A DNA stretch of 64,000 nt from Molanna angustata (lineage: Eukaryota; Arthropoda; Insecta; Trichoptera; Molannidae): the NCBI GenBank assembly GCA_963576475.1, contig OY754987.1, forward strand, positions 3,384,036 to 3,448,035, in the 5' to 3' direction. A program made the translations under genes and the position numbers. How positions within the stretch are numbered: the first letter of the stretch is position 1; every line of letters begins with the position of its first letter. Below the pieces are notes generated by a model. The model was not told the origin of the DNA. It was given only the letters and a program-made list of their open reading frames with translations, and did not search any database. Below are positions 45,899 to 57,149 of this stretch, in pieces.

Positions 45899-45931
45899 AT
45901 TATGTTCATTGATTTTATCAATGAACATAAT
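45899..45931. repeat. Perfect 15-bp palindrome, 3-nt loop
   Basis: ATTATGTTCATTGAT, loop ttt, then its exact reverse complement. It lies 60 bp from the preceding palindrome. Confidence 0.92.
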
Positions 45932-45959
45932 TATGTAGGTAGGTACCTAATTATGAAAT

Positions 45960-46985
45960 ATCAAAATCTACAAATCCAAGCGCTGCTCTTTCTCAATCAC
46001 ACAAGGACATAACGGTTTTAGTTATTTTCAAAGATTTTCCCGAGAAAAAAACATTTTAAGGCAGTTACCATTGAATTTTATGTTCACATTATCCAGCAGT
46101 CAACGACTGCAAATAACTGGTCAAATTTCCTCTCATAAAATTCACGACATTTTGAAATGACACGAAAAAAAGAGAATTTCTTACAATAAGACGTGGAAAA
46201 AATCGTTATGTAACCTGTAGTATATCTCTCTCAGTTTTTATAATTTCTTTCTGCAATAAAATTAAATTGGCTTCTTTTTCATATATTTTACAGAATTAAG
46301 TCCGAAGAAAAATAGATTTTACTTCATAATTTATATCAATAATGATTGACCCTAAAAATATATTAACCAATTCGTAGCTTTCTAAAAATAAAAAAAATAA
46401 AATGACTGGCAAATTTCCAGAAAATATTTTTTTTTCTCAAATTCACTTTGTTTTTAGTTTTTAGCCACAAATGAGTTATTTGATAGGTCTGTTTTGAAAA
46501 ATGAGCGTTCACTTTGAAATCGGTTGTATCCAAGTACCAACCTTACTCATTTGTGGTTTTAATTGTATTTTTAAAAAAATCAGCCTTTTCCAATCTTTGT
46601 ATTTTGAGTCAAGATTGTCACATCAATTTATTAATATTCTTATAAAGCATCAGAATTACTGCCATCTTTTGTAAAATTGTGAATATAATTGGTATAATTT
46701 GAAATCAACGAATGATGGTGAAAAAAAAAATGGTTTGAATCTATGTTTTGATCACTTTCTTAACGAGCGTAAATTTAATTCGCGAATAAATATACAGATG
46801 GCTATCGTGTTTGGGCACTAATACCTTCATTAAAATAAAATCAAAATTGATACACACAGGAACGCAGTATGTCTATTCGCTTTATTTAAAGCTCGTTAAA
46901 ACTTTGGTAACTGTTGAAGAAAGATTATATTTTACCTAAAGACTTATATACAAACATAACTAATATCTTGACATAAATTAATCTC
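45960..46985. other. AT-rich intergenic stretch
   Basis: Nothing recognised. 'cacaaatgagttatttga' and 'actcatttgtggtttt' near 46467-46560 form a loose inverted repeat. Confidence 0.4.
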
Positions 46986-46987
46986 CT

Positions 46988-47119
46988 AGTCATCATTTAT
47001 AGATCGTCTTAAGCATGTTCGCCTGTTATTATCACGATTCTTACATTTCTGTCTTTCAGAATATCTTTGACATGGTCGTGCCTTCCTTTTCTTGCGTGCC
47101 CTCTTGCTCTAATGCCGTC
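46988..47119 (-). mobile_element. RTE fragment, inverted relative to neighbour
   Basis: The minus strand carries the 'ITAAGYKADGIRARG..RKGR' / 'HDHVKDILKDRNVRIVITGE' region of the RTE C-terminus. It is fused head-on to the plus copy at 47120, a rearranged junction. Confidence 0.7.
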
Positions 47120-47690
47120 AGCTTTGTATAATGAATATGTGGTATTTTCTCGTAACATATCAAGAGACGCTAAAGTTGCCATTCATAACGCAATCGTAGT
47201 GCCAACCCTGACGTATGCAAGTGAGACCTGGACATGGCATAAGTCGCACGAAAGCAGAATAAATGCAGTTGAAATGAGATCGCTTAGAAGAATTTGTAAC
47301 AGAACGATGTATGATAGAGTTCGGAATGAAGATACAAGGAAAGAATGTAAGATAAAGAAAGATGTAATAAACAGAATGAAAGTTTACACACTGAGATGGT
47401 TTGGCCACTTGGGGAGAATGAACGAAGAACGCCTGACGAAGAAAATATACAAAGCTGACAGGAACGGAATAAGAGGTCGCGGGCGCCCAAGAAATGGATG
47501 GCACGACCATGTAAACGATATTTTGAAAGATGGAAATGTAAGAAGCGTGAACAACAGAGGAACATGTATAAGACGATGTATGAATGTTGAGGAGGCGATG
47601 AATGCGTGTCAAGATAGAAAAATGTGGCGTTCGGTTCTCTCTGCCTACCCCGAGAGGGACATGGCGTGATGGTATGTATGTATGTATGTA
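47120..47690 (+). mobile_element. RTE-type LINE 3' end, intact frame
   Basis: One uninterrupted frame holds 'RDAKVAIHNAIVVPTLTYAS', 'ETWTWHKSHESRINAVEMRS', 'RRICNRTMYDRVRNEDTRKE', 'LRWFGHLGRMNEERLTKKIY', 'RGRGRPRNGWHDHVNDILKD', 'RRCMNVEEAMNACQDRKMWR' and 'SVLSAYPERDMA' then stop (47667). This is the RTE polymerase C-terminus only; the RT core and endonuclease are absent. The end is GGTATGTATGTATGTATGT. An intact frame with a clean end suggests recent insertion. Confidence 0.9.
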
Positions 47691-47750
47691 TTTTATTCGT
47701 CAGGCGTTCCTCATTCATTCTTCTCAAGTGACCAAACCATCTCAATATAA
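47691..47750 (-). mobile_element. Short inverted RTE fragment
   Basis: Minus strand 'RWFGHLRRMNEERLTNKIHT' joins directly to the reverse of the neighbour's terminus, so two RTE pieces meet in opposite orientation. Confidence 0.7.
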
Positions 47751-47754
47751 GTAA

Positions 47755-47902
47755 AGTAAGTAAATTTTATTAATAAGAAAGTATAAAAATGATACATTTT
47801 GACATATTATAAAAAAATATATATATATACATCACAAATAAATTTGAAATTCTCCCCGAAAAGAAGGAAACCTTGTGCTTCGGGGAGTTCACAAAAAATA
47901 CA
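47755..47902 (-). mobile_element. LINE tail with CCCCGAA hairpin, copy 2
   Basis: 'AATTCTCCCCGAAAAGAAGG', 'CTTGTGCTTCGGGGAGT' as at 33895-34060, followed by AT-rich sequence. Confidence 0.5.
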
Positions 47903-48445
47903 TAGAAAGAGTTCATAAGAGTCAATATGTTAACTCTCTTTTTATTAATTACAACTTTCTTCAACACACATTCTTTCTGGACTACTCATTTTGTACCCTG
48001 TCATACATCGTTCTATTGTAAAGTACCTATTCTTGGCGATCTCGTTTTTTTCGGTCGGTTTTTTTGTATGAAAGAATTACGAATAAGCATATGAATTTCA
48101 GGAGTTTTCAGTTGCCCAGATTAGGAGTTATACATGTCATTGAGTAGCATTCGATTTTTTTTTGTTAGAGTTTTTTGCATCATAATTTTACCTTAAATAT
48201 CTGTATGATTCTCATCAACTAAAAAGTGTCAAGTCGTAATCCCTGTATATGAGTAAAATCCATTGCCATTACTCAGTTTCACTACCTCAACTAAGAACCT
48301 TGTATATTATCAAGGGCATAAGGATGTACACAAATATGCAAACTAAATTCCAATAGCCTGAATTTTAACCTGAATAATTGAGTATTATATCCTTTGAATG
48401 TTTATTTGTAGGTTGGGGGACGTATTGATGTTAAATTATTTATCT
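47903..48445. other. No recognised feature
   Basis: AT-rich; no exon or repeat end was identified. Confidence 0.35.
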
Positions 48446-48450
48446 TTTTT

Positions 48451-48790
48451 ATTGACAAACATTTTTTCAACATCTTAATAGAGACGAAGTAGGGATATTG
48501 TAGAAGAACCAGGAACTCGAGGCACCTACAGAGCTTACGACCTGTCATCGGCTGGTTTACGTGATCACTTTATGCGCTTGCGCAACGTTCACCAATTATG
48601 CCTTCTTATTGAGTTCCCTTATCGATGTAATTTTGAAAGTTCTATAATCATTTGACTCCCGAAAGGGAAAAAAATCCAATGTTTTCGTATATGCAATTAA
48701 AAAAGAATAATCGATTTAAATTTCTCTCGCCTCTTAGTCTGTGAGGCACCGGCTTAGAATAGTGCTTCCACTCTTTTCTTTTACTGTTTT
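48451..48790. mobile_element. Family C element, copy
   Basis: It starts 'ATTGACAAACATTTTTTCAA' and continues through 'GAGACGAAGTAGGGATATTG', 'TTTACGTGATCACTTTATGC' and 'CACCAATTATGCC' to 'TTCCCTTATCGATGTAATTT'. 48720-48790 matches 36925-36955 reversed. No ORF. Confidence 0.7.
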
Positions 48791-48792
48791 CG

Positions 48793-48965
48793 AGTGTCAC
48801 CATCACACATTCTGAATGTAGTACCTTTTTAGGTGAGACGAGACTGGTGTGTGGATATACACATATGTGTTGTGCTCCCTTTTATAAGGCAATGCACACC
48901 CGCACACCTTTCGCTGGTTATCCCACATTGTGGGATATGCCGTGATGGTATGAATGAATGAATTT
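48793..48965 (+). repeat. Dispersed repeat with 'gggatatgccgtgatggta' end, copy 2
   Basis: Near colinear with 8911-9065; ends in a GAAT/GAAT run. Confidence 0.65.
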
Positions 48966-49260
48966 ATCTCTTAAATTTTTAATTTTAACATTAGTTTGTG
49001 CATTTTAATTTTAACAAGAATAATTTAGAAAAATGTTTTTTTTTACTGTTTGTTTGTTCCTTTTACTTTTGATGTAAAAAAATCAAATTTTAACCAGATT
49101 ACCTAATATTTGATGTTCCTTGTATCATCGTGTTTCGAATGTACCCGCCCAATGATAATGAAAAAAAATAATGAATAAATAAAATAAATAAAAATAAGTG
49201 AAAACATGTTACTTAGGCATGAAGTCGTATGTATGTATCATTTTTGTTTTTATTATTATT

Positions 49261-49344
49261 ATGTATGTTGTATGTTTTTATTATTATTATGTATGTTGTA
49301 TGTTTTTATTATTATTATGTATGTTGTATGTTTTTATTATTATT
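49261..49344. repeat. 28-bp tandem repeat, three units
   Basis: 'ATGTATGTTGTATGTTTTTA' begins at 49261, 49289 and 49317. Confidence 0.9.
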
Positions 49345-49345
49345 A

Positions 49346-49500
49346 TTGCTACGGTGTGAATCCGTGGGGCGAAGCCTGGGGCTTCGCCCTGTGACGGGAC
49401 TCGAACCACAGCCACCAACTAACCAGTAGTTTGCATGAGACTATCAGGGATTTACAACGTCCTGTCGATTATTGCGAGGTTGCATACAGCTAAGAAAAAT
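49346..49500. repeat. SINE-like or MITE block with GGGCGAAGCC hairpin
   Basis: GGGCGAAGCC-tgg-GGCTTCGCCC is a perfect 10-bp stem near 49369-49391. It is followed by 'GTGACGGGACTCGAACCACA', which in reverse reads as a tRNA-like B box (GGTTCGAGTCCC). Possible minus-strand SINE; single copy here. Confidence 0.5.
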
Positions 49501-50460
49501 TATTAATAACAAAAGATGTTTTACCAATAAAAAAAATTAATTATGTGCATCAAGTCAGTACATGAACGGGGTAGAGAGAGAGAAATGGAAAATCAAGAGA
49601 ATTTATAAAACAATTTTTATAATATATAATAAATTAGTACATATAATATTAACATTACATATAAACACAAGATGTCGCAGAAAAGGTTTAAATAATTATT
49701 TACATGACTTTTACAATTTCCAAATGTAGTTTTATTACTTTGATCGCCATTACAATAAGCGATACTCAAAAGAAACAAAATTAAAAGATTATACTGTTTT
49801 TATAATTTACAATAAAATGTTTAAATAAAATTTTATAACAGAATTGGCCAATTTTACATTTTCCTACTATTTCTTTAGTATTCTTTTAAAAAGGTTTCTT
49901 TAATTTAATCAACTTTTTTTTTTAAATTTAATCAACTTGAAATTAAACAGACAATAATATCGGTAGATAACAAATTTATACAAAAAATATTAGGTACCCC
50001 ATGGAATACGGGCCTCAATCATAATTTTACATTTAAATTAATCTAGCAACATGGTAAGAGATATAATAATCCGGGTAACGAAGCTGTATGTAGTCAATGT
50101 TGGTGAAGTTACAAAATATTGAAACTACAAAATACGCCATTTTTAATCCAAACTCAAATGTCCTTTATGGCGAACCAAATCATGTTTTCTCACATAATAT
50201 TGAGTGATGAGAACATCACTAGAGTATAATTTACGGCAAAACTGACAAATAATCAATCTTTATTTCCTTATGGAAAGCCGGGCCAAAATATTTGGGTTAA
50301 ATGGTATGGAAAGAAAAGGAGTCAAAATTAACTCTGTAACAAAGCAAAAATAGATAGCTGGGTCATGCGATGTAGACAAAAAATCTGATGTACCTAATAT
50401 AATGACTTATTGGACACTCACCCTTTCTATCCGAGCACAACACTTAGCGTGTGATGTTTT
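49501..50460. other. AT-rich intergenic stretch
   Basis: No gene supported; only 'gtgatgagaacatcac' near 50205-50220, a tiny palindrome. Confidence 0.4.
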
Positions 50461-50467
50461 TTAAATT

Positions 50468-50722
50468 TTGCATTACGCCAAAATTTATACACCTTTGTTT
50501 TACTATAGCACATCATCTTCACGCGTCAAAGTAAAAAAAAGAATCCAACGGAACAAGGAGAGGTCACGTGATCAGGCGGTATTGCCAGTCAACGAAAACA
50601 ATTTACGTCGAGATCGTTGGATAACTACTAAAATGTTGTCAGTTTTTAAACGTAGGCTCCAACTTCGACCTCAACGCAAAGTTAGTCATGAAATACTATT
50701 TACTTTTATAAATATAACATGA
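50468..50722 (+). CDS. Unrecognised basic ORF, weak
   Basis: An 84-codon ORF is rich in Lys/Arg ('RVKVKKRIQRNKERSRDQAV', 'NLRRDRWITTKMLSVFKRRL') and less AT-rich than its surroundings. No family is recognised. It could be a fragment of a transposon protein or an exon; a real gene is unlikely on present evidence. Confidence 0.15.
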   Translation: MHYAKIYTPLFYYSTSSSRVKVKKRIQRNKERSRDQAVLPVNENNLRRDRWITTKMLSVFKRRLQLRPQRKVSHEILFTFINIT

Positions 50723-50869
50723 CATTATGTATGTTGTATGTTTTCCGAATAAAATAAAATAAAATTACCTTCTAATGTACGAAACAATATTGTAGATATA
50801 TCTCCAAATCTTTGATAAACAATATTTTTTTCCAGAAGAAAGGGTAAACTTTAAGAGTTTTTTTCAAAG

Positions 50870-50960
50870 CAAGAATAGTAATTATAGCCAAGAGTCTAGA
50901 AGGAATATACATGATGACGCAACCTAAAGTGCAGGAAAAGCCGTAGCCACACAAAAATTG
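50870..50960 (+). mobile_element. LINE family L-C 3' UTR fragment
   Basis: 'GACGCAACCTAAAGTGCAGG', 'AAAAGCCGTAGCCACACAAA' matches the reverse of 57165-57212, the 3' end of the LINE at 57150-59175. Confidence 0.65.
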
Positions 50961-50964
50961 AAGT

Positions 50965-53095
50965 AAGTATTACTTACAATAAAAAATATAAAAGGGTTTT
51001 ATTAAGACAAAAGTATTTAAAAATTTAAATTTTAAATAAAAACCCACGCAATAGAATAAAGATGTAAAAGTAAACTGTTCTTTATTTAGATGACTTATCT
51101 TTTGAGGGTACTGGGGAAAAGATTGTTTTAATTTACTATTTTGTCCATTGTAGACTTTTTGATCAATAAAACTAAAGAAAAAAATAAGAAAAACATTTTT
51201 TTGAAATATTATTAACAATGTCTTACAAATAAATCAATTTAAATGATAATATGATTATCAAGCATCTATCTACAGATAAACGATTTTTATTCTTAAAATA
51301 AATAATTTTTTAAGTATAAAATATACAATATTTATACACAAAATATTTCAAGATAATAATATACTCTGAAATAGGTTTTACTTAGTTTGCTTACAATAAT
51401 GAATTTTAATTTGAAGGATTTCTTATGCCAGTTGGCGATTTCTGTCAATTCAAAAATAAATATTACTTATCAATATACAAGTGAAATAAAATATAATATA
51501 GACAGGTGCACATACTAAAAAAATAATAAGACAAAATGAACTTATTTCAAGGTTGAGATTTTTTTAATTTAGTAATATTATCATAAAATAAAACTAGAAT
51601 TCAATATACTCAATTGTATACCTATCCAAAATGTTAAATAATTTATATTATAAATTTTATCCTAAACTCCTGTCATTTTTTATGAGTTTAAATGCTCATT
51701 AAAAAACACAGTGTTTGCAGTCCTGTGTGTATATTAAATTTTATATTCGATATAAATTTCGTCTAACGAGGAAATTTTCGAAGTCTCGAAAAATACCTGG
51801 TTAGAACCACCATAAAATAAATATACATTACATAGATCGTTAACCAAGTGTTTTATACTAGGTTTTCTTTAAAAATTAAAGGAAATTCTTTGAACTCATT
51901 AAAAAATAATAATTTAACTTTGCAATACCTCATCAAAAAGACTTTAATGTTGTGCTTGATGAGATAATCGAGGGAATTTATATTAAAACAAATTCGTGGA
52001 AAGAGAAATAAGCATAACAAGATAAAATAAACAAAATAAAACATTCAAAACAAAAAATGAAAACACGTAATCGAAACAATTATTTTCATTGTAACATATG
52101 TAATAAATAAAAAATATACAATACCTACACCAATTTATATTGAAAAATTCATTTTCGTTGTTTTTTGAGTTTTTAAAATCAATTGTAGGTATGTTTTAAT
52201 TCATTTGGGAGACAATTTCAACATTTTTTTCCTATATTGAATTGTTTTGTATTTGTCTAGTATTATCTTCATTTGGGGATTTTAAAATCGTTTCGGAATT
52301 TTGTGACATCTTTATTTTAATATTTTCCAAAACATTATCTTTACAAAAATGTAAAATTGACGCCATTTCATAAACATTTTTATAAATAAACATCATTTAC
52401 TTATATATTTTTTCGTTCTACTAAATATATGTAGTCCGCAAACGAGACTCAATTCGCTGACATCGCTCTATGACGAACATCGTGTGAATAGTGATAGATT
52501 TTGCGGACTAAATTTGATTTAACGAAATACTTTATAATACATTTTTTATAATAATTTTATACAATAATAATGTTCAATCACGAAATAACAGTTTCAAACA
52601 TTAAAGAGATTCTTTGAAATAAATAAAATATCATTAATATTTACATACATGTATGTAGGTATTTTGTAAGAACATTATGTATTTAAATAAGGTAGGTATA
52701 CTTTATACAGTGTTTTACGCCTGCTTCATTCATATGCTTACTATTTTATTTAACAATATTTTTTTCTGAAAATTTTAAAGATATGATATTTTCAAGCACT
52801 CAACAATCTTTAGGAACTGGTTTGTTTATTTTGAAAAATTCTCCTATCCAAAGACAAGAGCTGGCTTTTAAGGACTCAACTAGTAAAGCCCTAGTAACTA
52901 ATTAATTGATGTTTAACGTGTAAATTTTTTTTTTTTTTTTTTTTTTTTAATTTTTACACGTCAACAAAGTAGGTCTCCGTCTTGATAATTTAGAGTCGCT
53001 AGAAATTAAAAAGTGTATTAATTCAAAACAGAACATAATAAACAATCAGTTAAATTTATCTTTCAGTCCATTATTAAATATGTTTCCTTTTACTA
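50965..53095. other. Very AT-rich stretch without genes
   Basis: No exon, repeat end or RNA gene recognised in about 2.1 kb. At 52916-52961, ACGTGTAAA, a T/A-run and TTTACACGT make a stem around a 28-nt loop. Confidence 0.5.
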
Positions 53096-53099
53096 CTTC

Positions 53100-53335
53100 T
53101 AATCCTTCAGCCAATCGGACCCACCCTGCACAAGACCCAACCCTAAGTACCCCCACCCTACCTCTACCTCCGCCCCCATAGATTTCTTGTAAGCACGTCG
53201 TCACATTCTGTTTCAGTTGAAAGTTAGCCTGATGAGGGAACGGTTAGTTCCGAAACCGGTCGCATCGTTTAAACCAAAAAACGTGGTTAATACAAAGTTA
53301 TATCTTTAAATTTAATTTGTTAAATATGAACCACA
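53100..53335 (+). repeat. C-rich block plus 'cctgatgagggaacgg' repeat
   Basis: A C-rich run (53120-53180) followed by 'GCCTGATGAGGGAACGGTTA', 'GTTCCGAAACCGGTCGCATC'. The C-rich strand and 'aaatttaatttgtta' resemble the loop and flank of the F1 foldback at 44.7-45.0 kb, so this may be part of the same family. Confidence 0.45.
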
Positions 53336-53364
53336 AAGTTAACATTCAAACATTTGAAAATATG

Positions 53365-53521
53365 ATAAGGATCTCATTAAAAAGGCATAATTGGTGAACG
53401 TTGCGCAAGCGCATAAAGTGATCACGTAAACCAGCCGATGACAGGTCGTAAGCCCTGCAGGTGCCTTGATTTCCCGGTTCTCCTACAGTAAAATATTCCA
53501 ACTTCGTCTCTATTGAGATAA
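53365..53521. repeat. Family C element fragment
   Basis: 'AGGCATAATTGGTGAACGTT', 'GCGCAAGCGCATAAAGTGAT', 'GATGACAGGTCGTAAGCCCT', 'CAACTTCGTCTCTATTGAGA'. Confidence 0.75.
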
Positions 53522-53999
53522 TAAAAAATCTATTAAAAAATATTTTATTTAATTATCTTTATTCTTTATTTACTTGTGATTCGTATTATTTTTTTTTCTA
53601 TTTGTAATCTGCATTTTTACATTACTTTTTACTAAGTGTATTATTGTAATTCGTTTATTATTCCATTTATTGTATATATTTCATTCTATTTATTTATGTA
53701 TAACTGTTTTATTTGTATTTGTAAAAGGTCACTAAGCCGTAAGTTGTAAAATTCAATAAAAAATTAAATATCATGTGCAAGTACATTTTTTTCCCTACTA
53801 ACCAGTTTTCATAGCTCAGAATAAGGAGAATTGCATGTAATTTTTTTTTTGAGAAACGATTTGATCGAATGTAACACTGAACATGGAGGTCTCCAACCGC
53901 CAAAGTCGGGGGTACCTTACATTGCACTAGAAGAAGAAGATTCTGTTGAAGATTTAGACCTTACGGTATCTTGAAAACCCATTTCTTCGTTAAACCTGT

Positions 54000-54005
54000 T
54001 TTATT
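54000..54005 (-). terminator. Poly(A) signal of the divergent Osiris-like gene
   Basis: AATAAA on the minus strand starts 13 nt after the stop codon at 54018-54020, supporting the terminal-exon call. Confidence 0.5.
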
Positions 54006-54017
54006 TTGATAGTATGT

Positions 54018-54137
54018 TTATGAGTTCGTTGTTGTGAGACCGGCCTTTATGAATTCTTCAGCCTTATTCTTGTCCATTTTTATCTCTACACGTTTTTTGA
54101 TCGGAAGATTGTCCGTTGCAAATATTAGATGTTTGAT
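54018..54137 (-). CDS. Candidate terminal exon of the divergent Osiris-like gene
   Basis: A strong acceptor ('TTTCCTTTTCTTTCAG') precedes a 120-nt phase-0 exon encoding 39 residues, beginning 'IKHLIFATDNLPIKKRVEIK' and ending 'MDKNKAEEFIKAGLTTTNS', then TAA. Phase 0 matches the donor at 59842. The tail is charged and unlike the Gly/Tyr-rich Osiris tails I know, so it could belong to another transcript. An AATAAA follows at once. Further small exons may lie in the 5.7-kb intron. Confidence 0.5.
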   Translation of the reverse strand: MKHLIFATDNLPIKKRVEIKMDKNKAEEFIKAGLTTTNS

Positions 54138-54464
54138 CTGAAAGAAAAGGAAAGTCAAAATTAAAAAAAAAATTAACACATTTCACGCAATATCTGCTCT
54201 ATCGCTGTTTAATAAATGAAAAATTTATCGCATTATGTGTATTAGAATGGCCTACATTATTTTATATTTAGGCTAATTTGTAGGCCCATCATTACAACGA
54301 AACTAAGTTTTTAAGTCTAAAGTAATGGTAATTGAAATAAGCGAAAAAAGAACAGAATACGAAATTTGAGTGGATAATGAGCCACTAGAACAAGTGGATG
54401 GGGACACGGAAGGAGCCTCCCCGTAGATTGCTCTATACCAAATAGAGCTATCGGGCGTCCCTGG

Positions 54465-54870
54465 AAACGACACCATGTCGGCCAATCCTTCCACCACCGG
54501 AGAATCAAAATCAAAAGATGAGCTGTGGCAAGAAAGTTTCGCTGACCGCGCGCATGTCAAACCGAAGGAAGAGATGGCCGCTGGACACAACCTGCCATAC
54601 CCCACTTGGAGAGCACTAAATAGATTGAGAACTGGGGTGTCGCGCTGCAATAGTAACCTCAAAAAATGGGGCTACAAGGAGGACGATACCTGCGAGTGCG
54701 GGGACATACAGGACCACCAACACCTTATGATATGTCCGAAAGTCGGAGAGAGAGACATGCGCGCGGGAGGACCTAATTGCCGCAAATGACAGGGCCGTAC
54801 ATCTGGCCAACTACTGGAAGTTCTTTATTTGATGAATCCGGACACGGAAAGTAAGTAAGTAAGTAGAACA
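54465..54870 (+). mobile_element. Jockey/CR1-like LINE 3' end (family L-B, copy 2)
   Basis: 'GHNLPYPTWRALNRLRTGVS', 'RCNSNLKKWGYKEDDTCECG', 'HQHLMICPKV', then frame loss. It ends 'GGACACGGAAAGTAAGTAAG'. Nearly colinear with 11762-12262. Confidence 0.88.
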
Positions 54871-55164
54871 AGTGGATGAATAATTAATTATTACTCTTGT
54901 CTTTTATACTTTTTTATTTATTTAATGTAAATACACAACAAGTGGGCCAGGGACAACACAACATTTTTTTGAAAGGTTGACAATCTCTTAACGAACACAC
55001 TTATTATTTGATATATTTTGAATACATATATATGATGATGTAGAAAACAGTGTCGATATTATGTTTTAATCACCACCAAACTAGGAAAGCATGTGTCATG
55101 ATGGCTATTTTATTCCCATTTTTTTTTTTCTTAACATGTGTACGTAAGGGACACCAGCTATTAG

Positions 55165-55695
55165 GATTTGGGTCCATTTTACTCTTCCGAAGAAGCGCAC
55201 TACGTAGCGTCGGGAGGGGTTTGCAATCTAGAAAAGAGTTCATTAATTCGGATTTTAAAAAGACCCGGGTTGTACGAAGGTGGAAACACAGATTTCGGAA
55301 GATCGTTCCACAGCTGCTGTATTAATAAAGGAGTTCGAGAAGCGACTTGTTCGTATATGTTGAAGGTCCACTGTGAATGGGTGCTGCGATTGAGTGAAGC
55401 GAGTGACTCTGTTGCGAGTGGGTGGAGGAGGTACCAAAGATGCAAGTAGGTACTTCTGAGCAATTCCCGTGGTAGTATCTATAGAATAAACTTAAAATAC
55501 CGACTCTGCGTCTGTGTTCTAGTGATTGCAATCCATCAGTCAGTGATGGATCATCAATCAGACGTATAGCACGCCTTTGGACAGCGTCGAGGGTATTCAG
55601 TAGGTATTTGGGGGGCGCCGCTCCAGAGGTGACTGCCATATTCAATAATTTGACGTATTTGCGCTTTGTAGAGTACATAAATATTAAACACTAAA
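55165..55695 (-). mobile_element. Jockey-like LINE RT C-terminus (degenerate)
   Basis: Minus frames: 'YKAQIRQIIEYGSHLWSGAP', 'LLNTLDAVQRRAIRLIDDPS', 'GILSLFYRYYHGNCS', then after frame changes 'SLASLNRSTHSQWTFN', 'RTPLLIQQLWNDLPKSVFPP', 'YNPGLFKIRINEL'. The 3' tail reads 'CTTCGGAAGAGTAAAATGGA'; a similar word occurs near 41310 ('ctactcttccgaagaaga'). Confidence 0.85.
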
Positions 55696-56049
55696 TACAT
55701 TTAAAACACTCGCTCTGACACGAGTAGGTGTTCCCAGTAAAGTGGATGTCGGTCGCAAATAAAAAAAAAAACAAAACATAAAAATACATAAATAAATATA
55801 AACAATCACAAACTTAAATCACAAGGTATACGTAGGAAATTTAAATTTCAGTATGCCCTTCGTCATACGCCAGCTTACAAAAACTTATATTAGTAAACCA
55901 AGTGAAGCCAGACTCTCAAAAGATATCATTTTACGTTAATTTCTCATTCTCTGGGAAACGCTAGCTAGCAGGAGTCAAAAATATTCCACTATGCCACGGT
56001 GATCGGCAGCGATAGTAAATATTCCGAGCCTTTGTAACTTTAGTATGCT

Positions 56050-56232
56050 GAATATGTTCTTGTACTAAGAACGTAAAATACATCCTGACGCATAAACTGA
56101 ATAATCAAGCATGAATGCTTTTGCTATAGGTGAACGAAATCGTTCTTAGCGAGATACAACCTCTTCTGTTGGATGAGATACTTATCCAGCGAGCTAATCG
56201 CTCAGCCACCGACCAATATTTATCCGTATATC
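56050..56232 (-). mobile_element. SINE family 3, copy with tRNA head
   Basis: Minus strand: 'GGTCGGTGGCTGAGCGATTA' (A box), 'TCTCATCCAACAGAAGAGGT', 'ACGATTTCGTTCACCTATAG', and a decayed tail. The B box is changed. Confidence 0.65.
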
Positions 56233-56400
56233 CCTCACGGGGTAGGCAGAGAGGAATTAACGTCACATTTTCCATCGTTGCGTCAACATTCATGCGTCGT
56301 CTTTTACATGTCCGTCTGTTGTTCACGCTTCTAACATTTCCATCTATTTGAATGTCGATGACATACCTTTCTTGGGCGGCCCTGACCTCCTATTCGATTT
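56233..56400 (-). mobile_element. RTE-type LINE 3' end fragment
   Basis: Minus strand 'RGPPKKGMSSTFK(Q)', 'NVRSVNNRRTCKRRRMNVDA' and the 'TACCCCGTGAGGGATATACG' terminus match the RTE family at 47120-47690. Confidence 0.75.
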
Positions 56401-56750
56401 CATCATCATAATCATTGTCCTCCGCCGCTCTCATTCAATTTGCAACTCCGATCGCCCTTATGTCGTCTTCTGTGTCATGCAGCCATCTTACCTTGGGCCT
56501 GCCTCTACTTTTTCTGTCCTTAGGATTAGTGTTAAGAATCTTTTTGGGGATACGATCATCATTCATCCGAAAAGGAAAATAATCCAATGTTTGCGTATAT
56601 GCAATTAAAAATATTTGATTTACTTACACATTGGTACAACTACGTAAACAAGCCAAAAATGAAATAATATTTCTGGCGCAGTTCATGGGTGACATCTCAT
56701 TTATAAGTACCTACCTACTGTTGTTTTCATTGTTTACAAATAAAATTATT

Positions 56751-57048
56751 TCTCAATAAATGACGTTACAAAAAAAGGCTTTTCCGTTACTTCATAGATG
56801 GCAATAGTATAGTTCCGTATTTTCAGGTGAATTGTTATACACTATTCAAAAGTATAGAACTTTCAAAAATTACATTGATAAGGGAACTCAATAAGAAGGC
56901 ATAATTGGTGAGTGTTGCACAAGCGCATAAAGTGATCACGTAAACAAGCCGATGACAGGTCGTAAGCTCTGTAGGTGTCTCGAGTTCCTGGTTCTTCTAC
57001 AATATACCAACTTCGTCTCTATTGAGATGTTAAAAAAGTTTGTCAATA
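56751..57048. mobile_element. Family C element, copy
   Basis: Shares 'TGACGTTACAAAAAAAGGCT', 'CATAGATGGCAATAGTATAG' with 22570-22620, the middle block 'GTGATCACGTAAACAAGCCG', and the right end 'TAAAAAAGTTTGTCAATA'. The most complete internal sequence of the family. Confidence 0.75.
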
Positions 57049-57149
57049 AAAATATCATTCATCCGACTGACCCAACCACTGCAGTCCACGTACTTTTATA
57101 ACTTGCACAATTTTGGGTTCGTCTGTAGTTCATGATTATATCGCATCCT

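Noticed and set aside
53880..53992. Plus-strand acidic frame 'YIALEEEDSVEDLDLTVS'
   Set aside because: Short, no splice acceptor or start could be tied to it, and the upstream frame has stops; possibly a transposon protein tail but unsupported.
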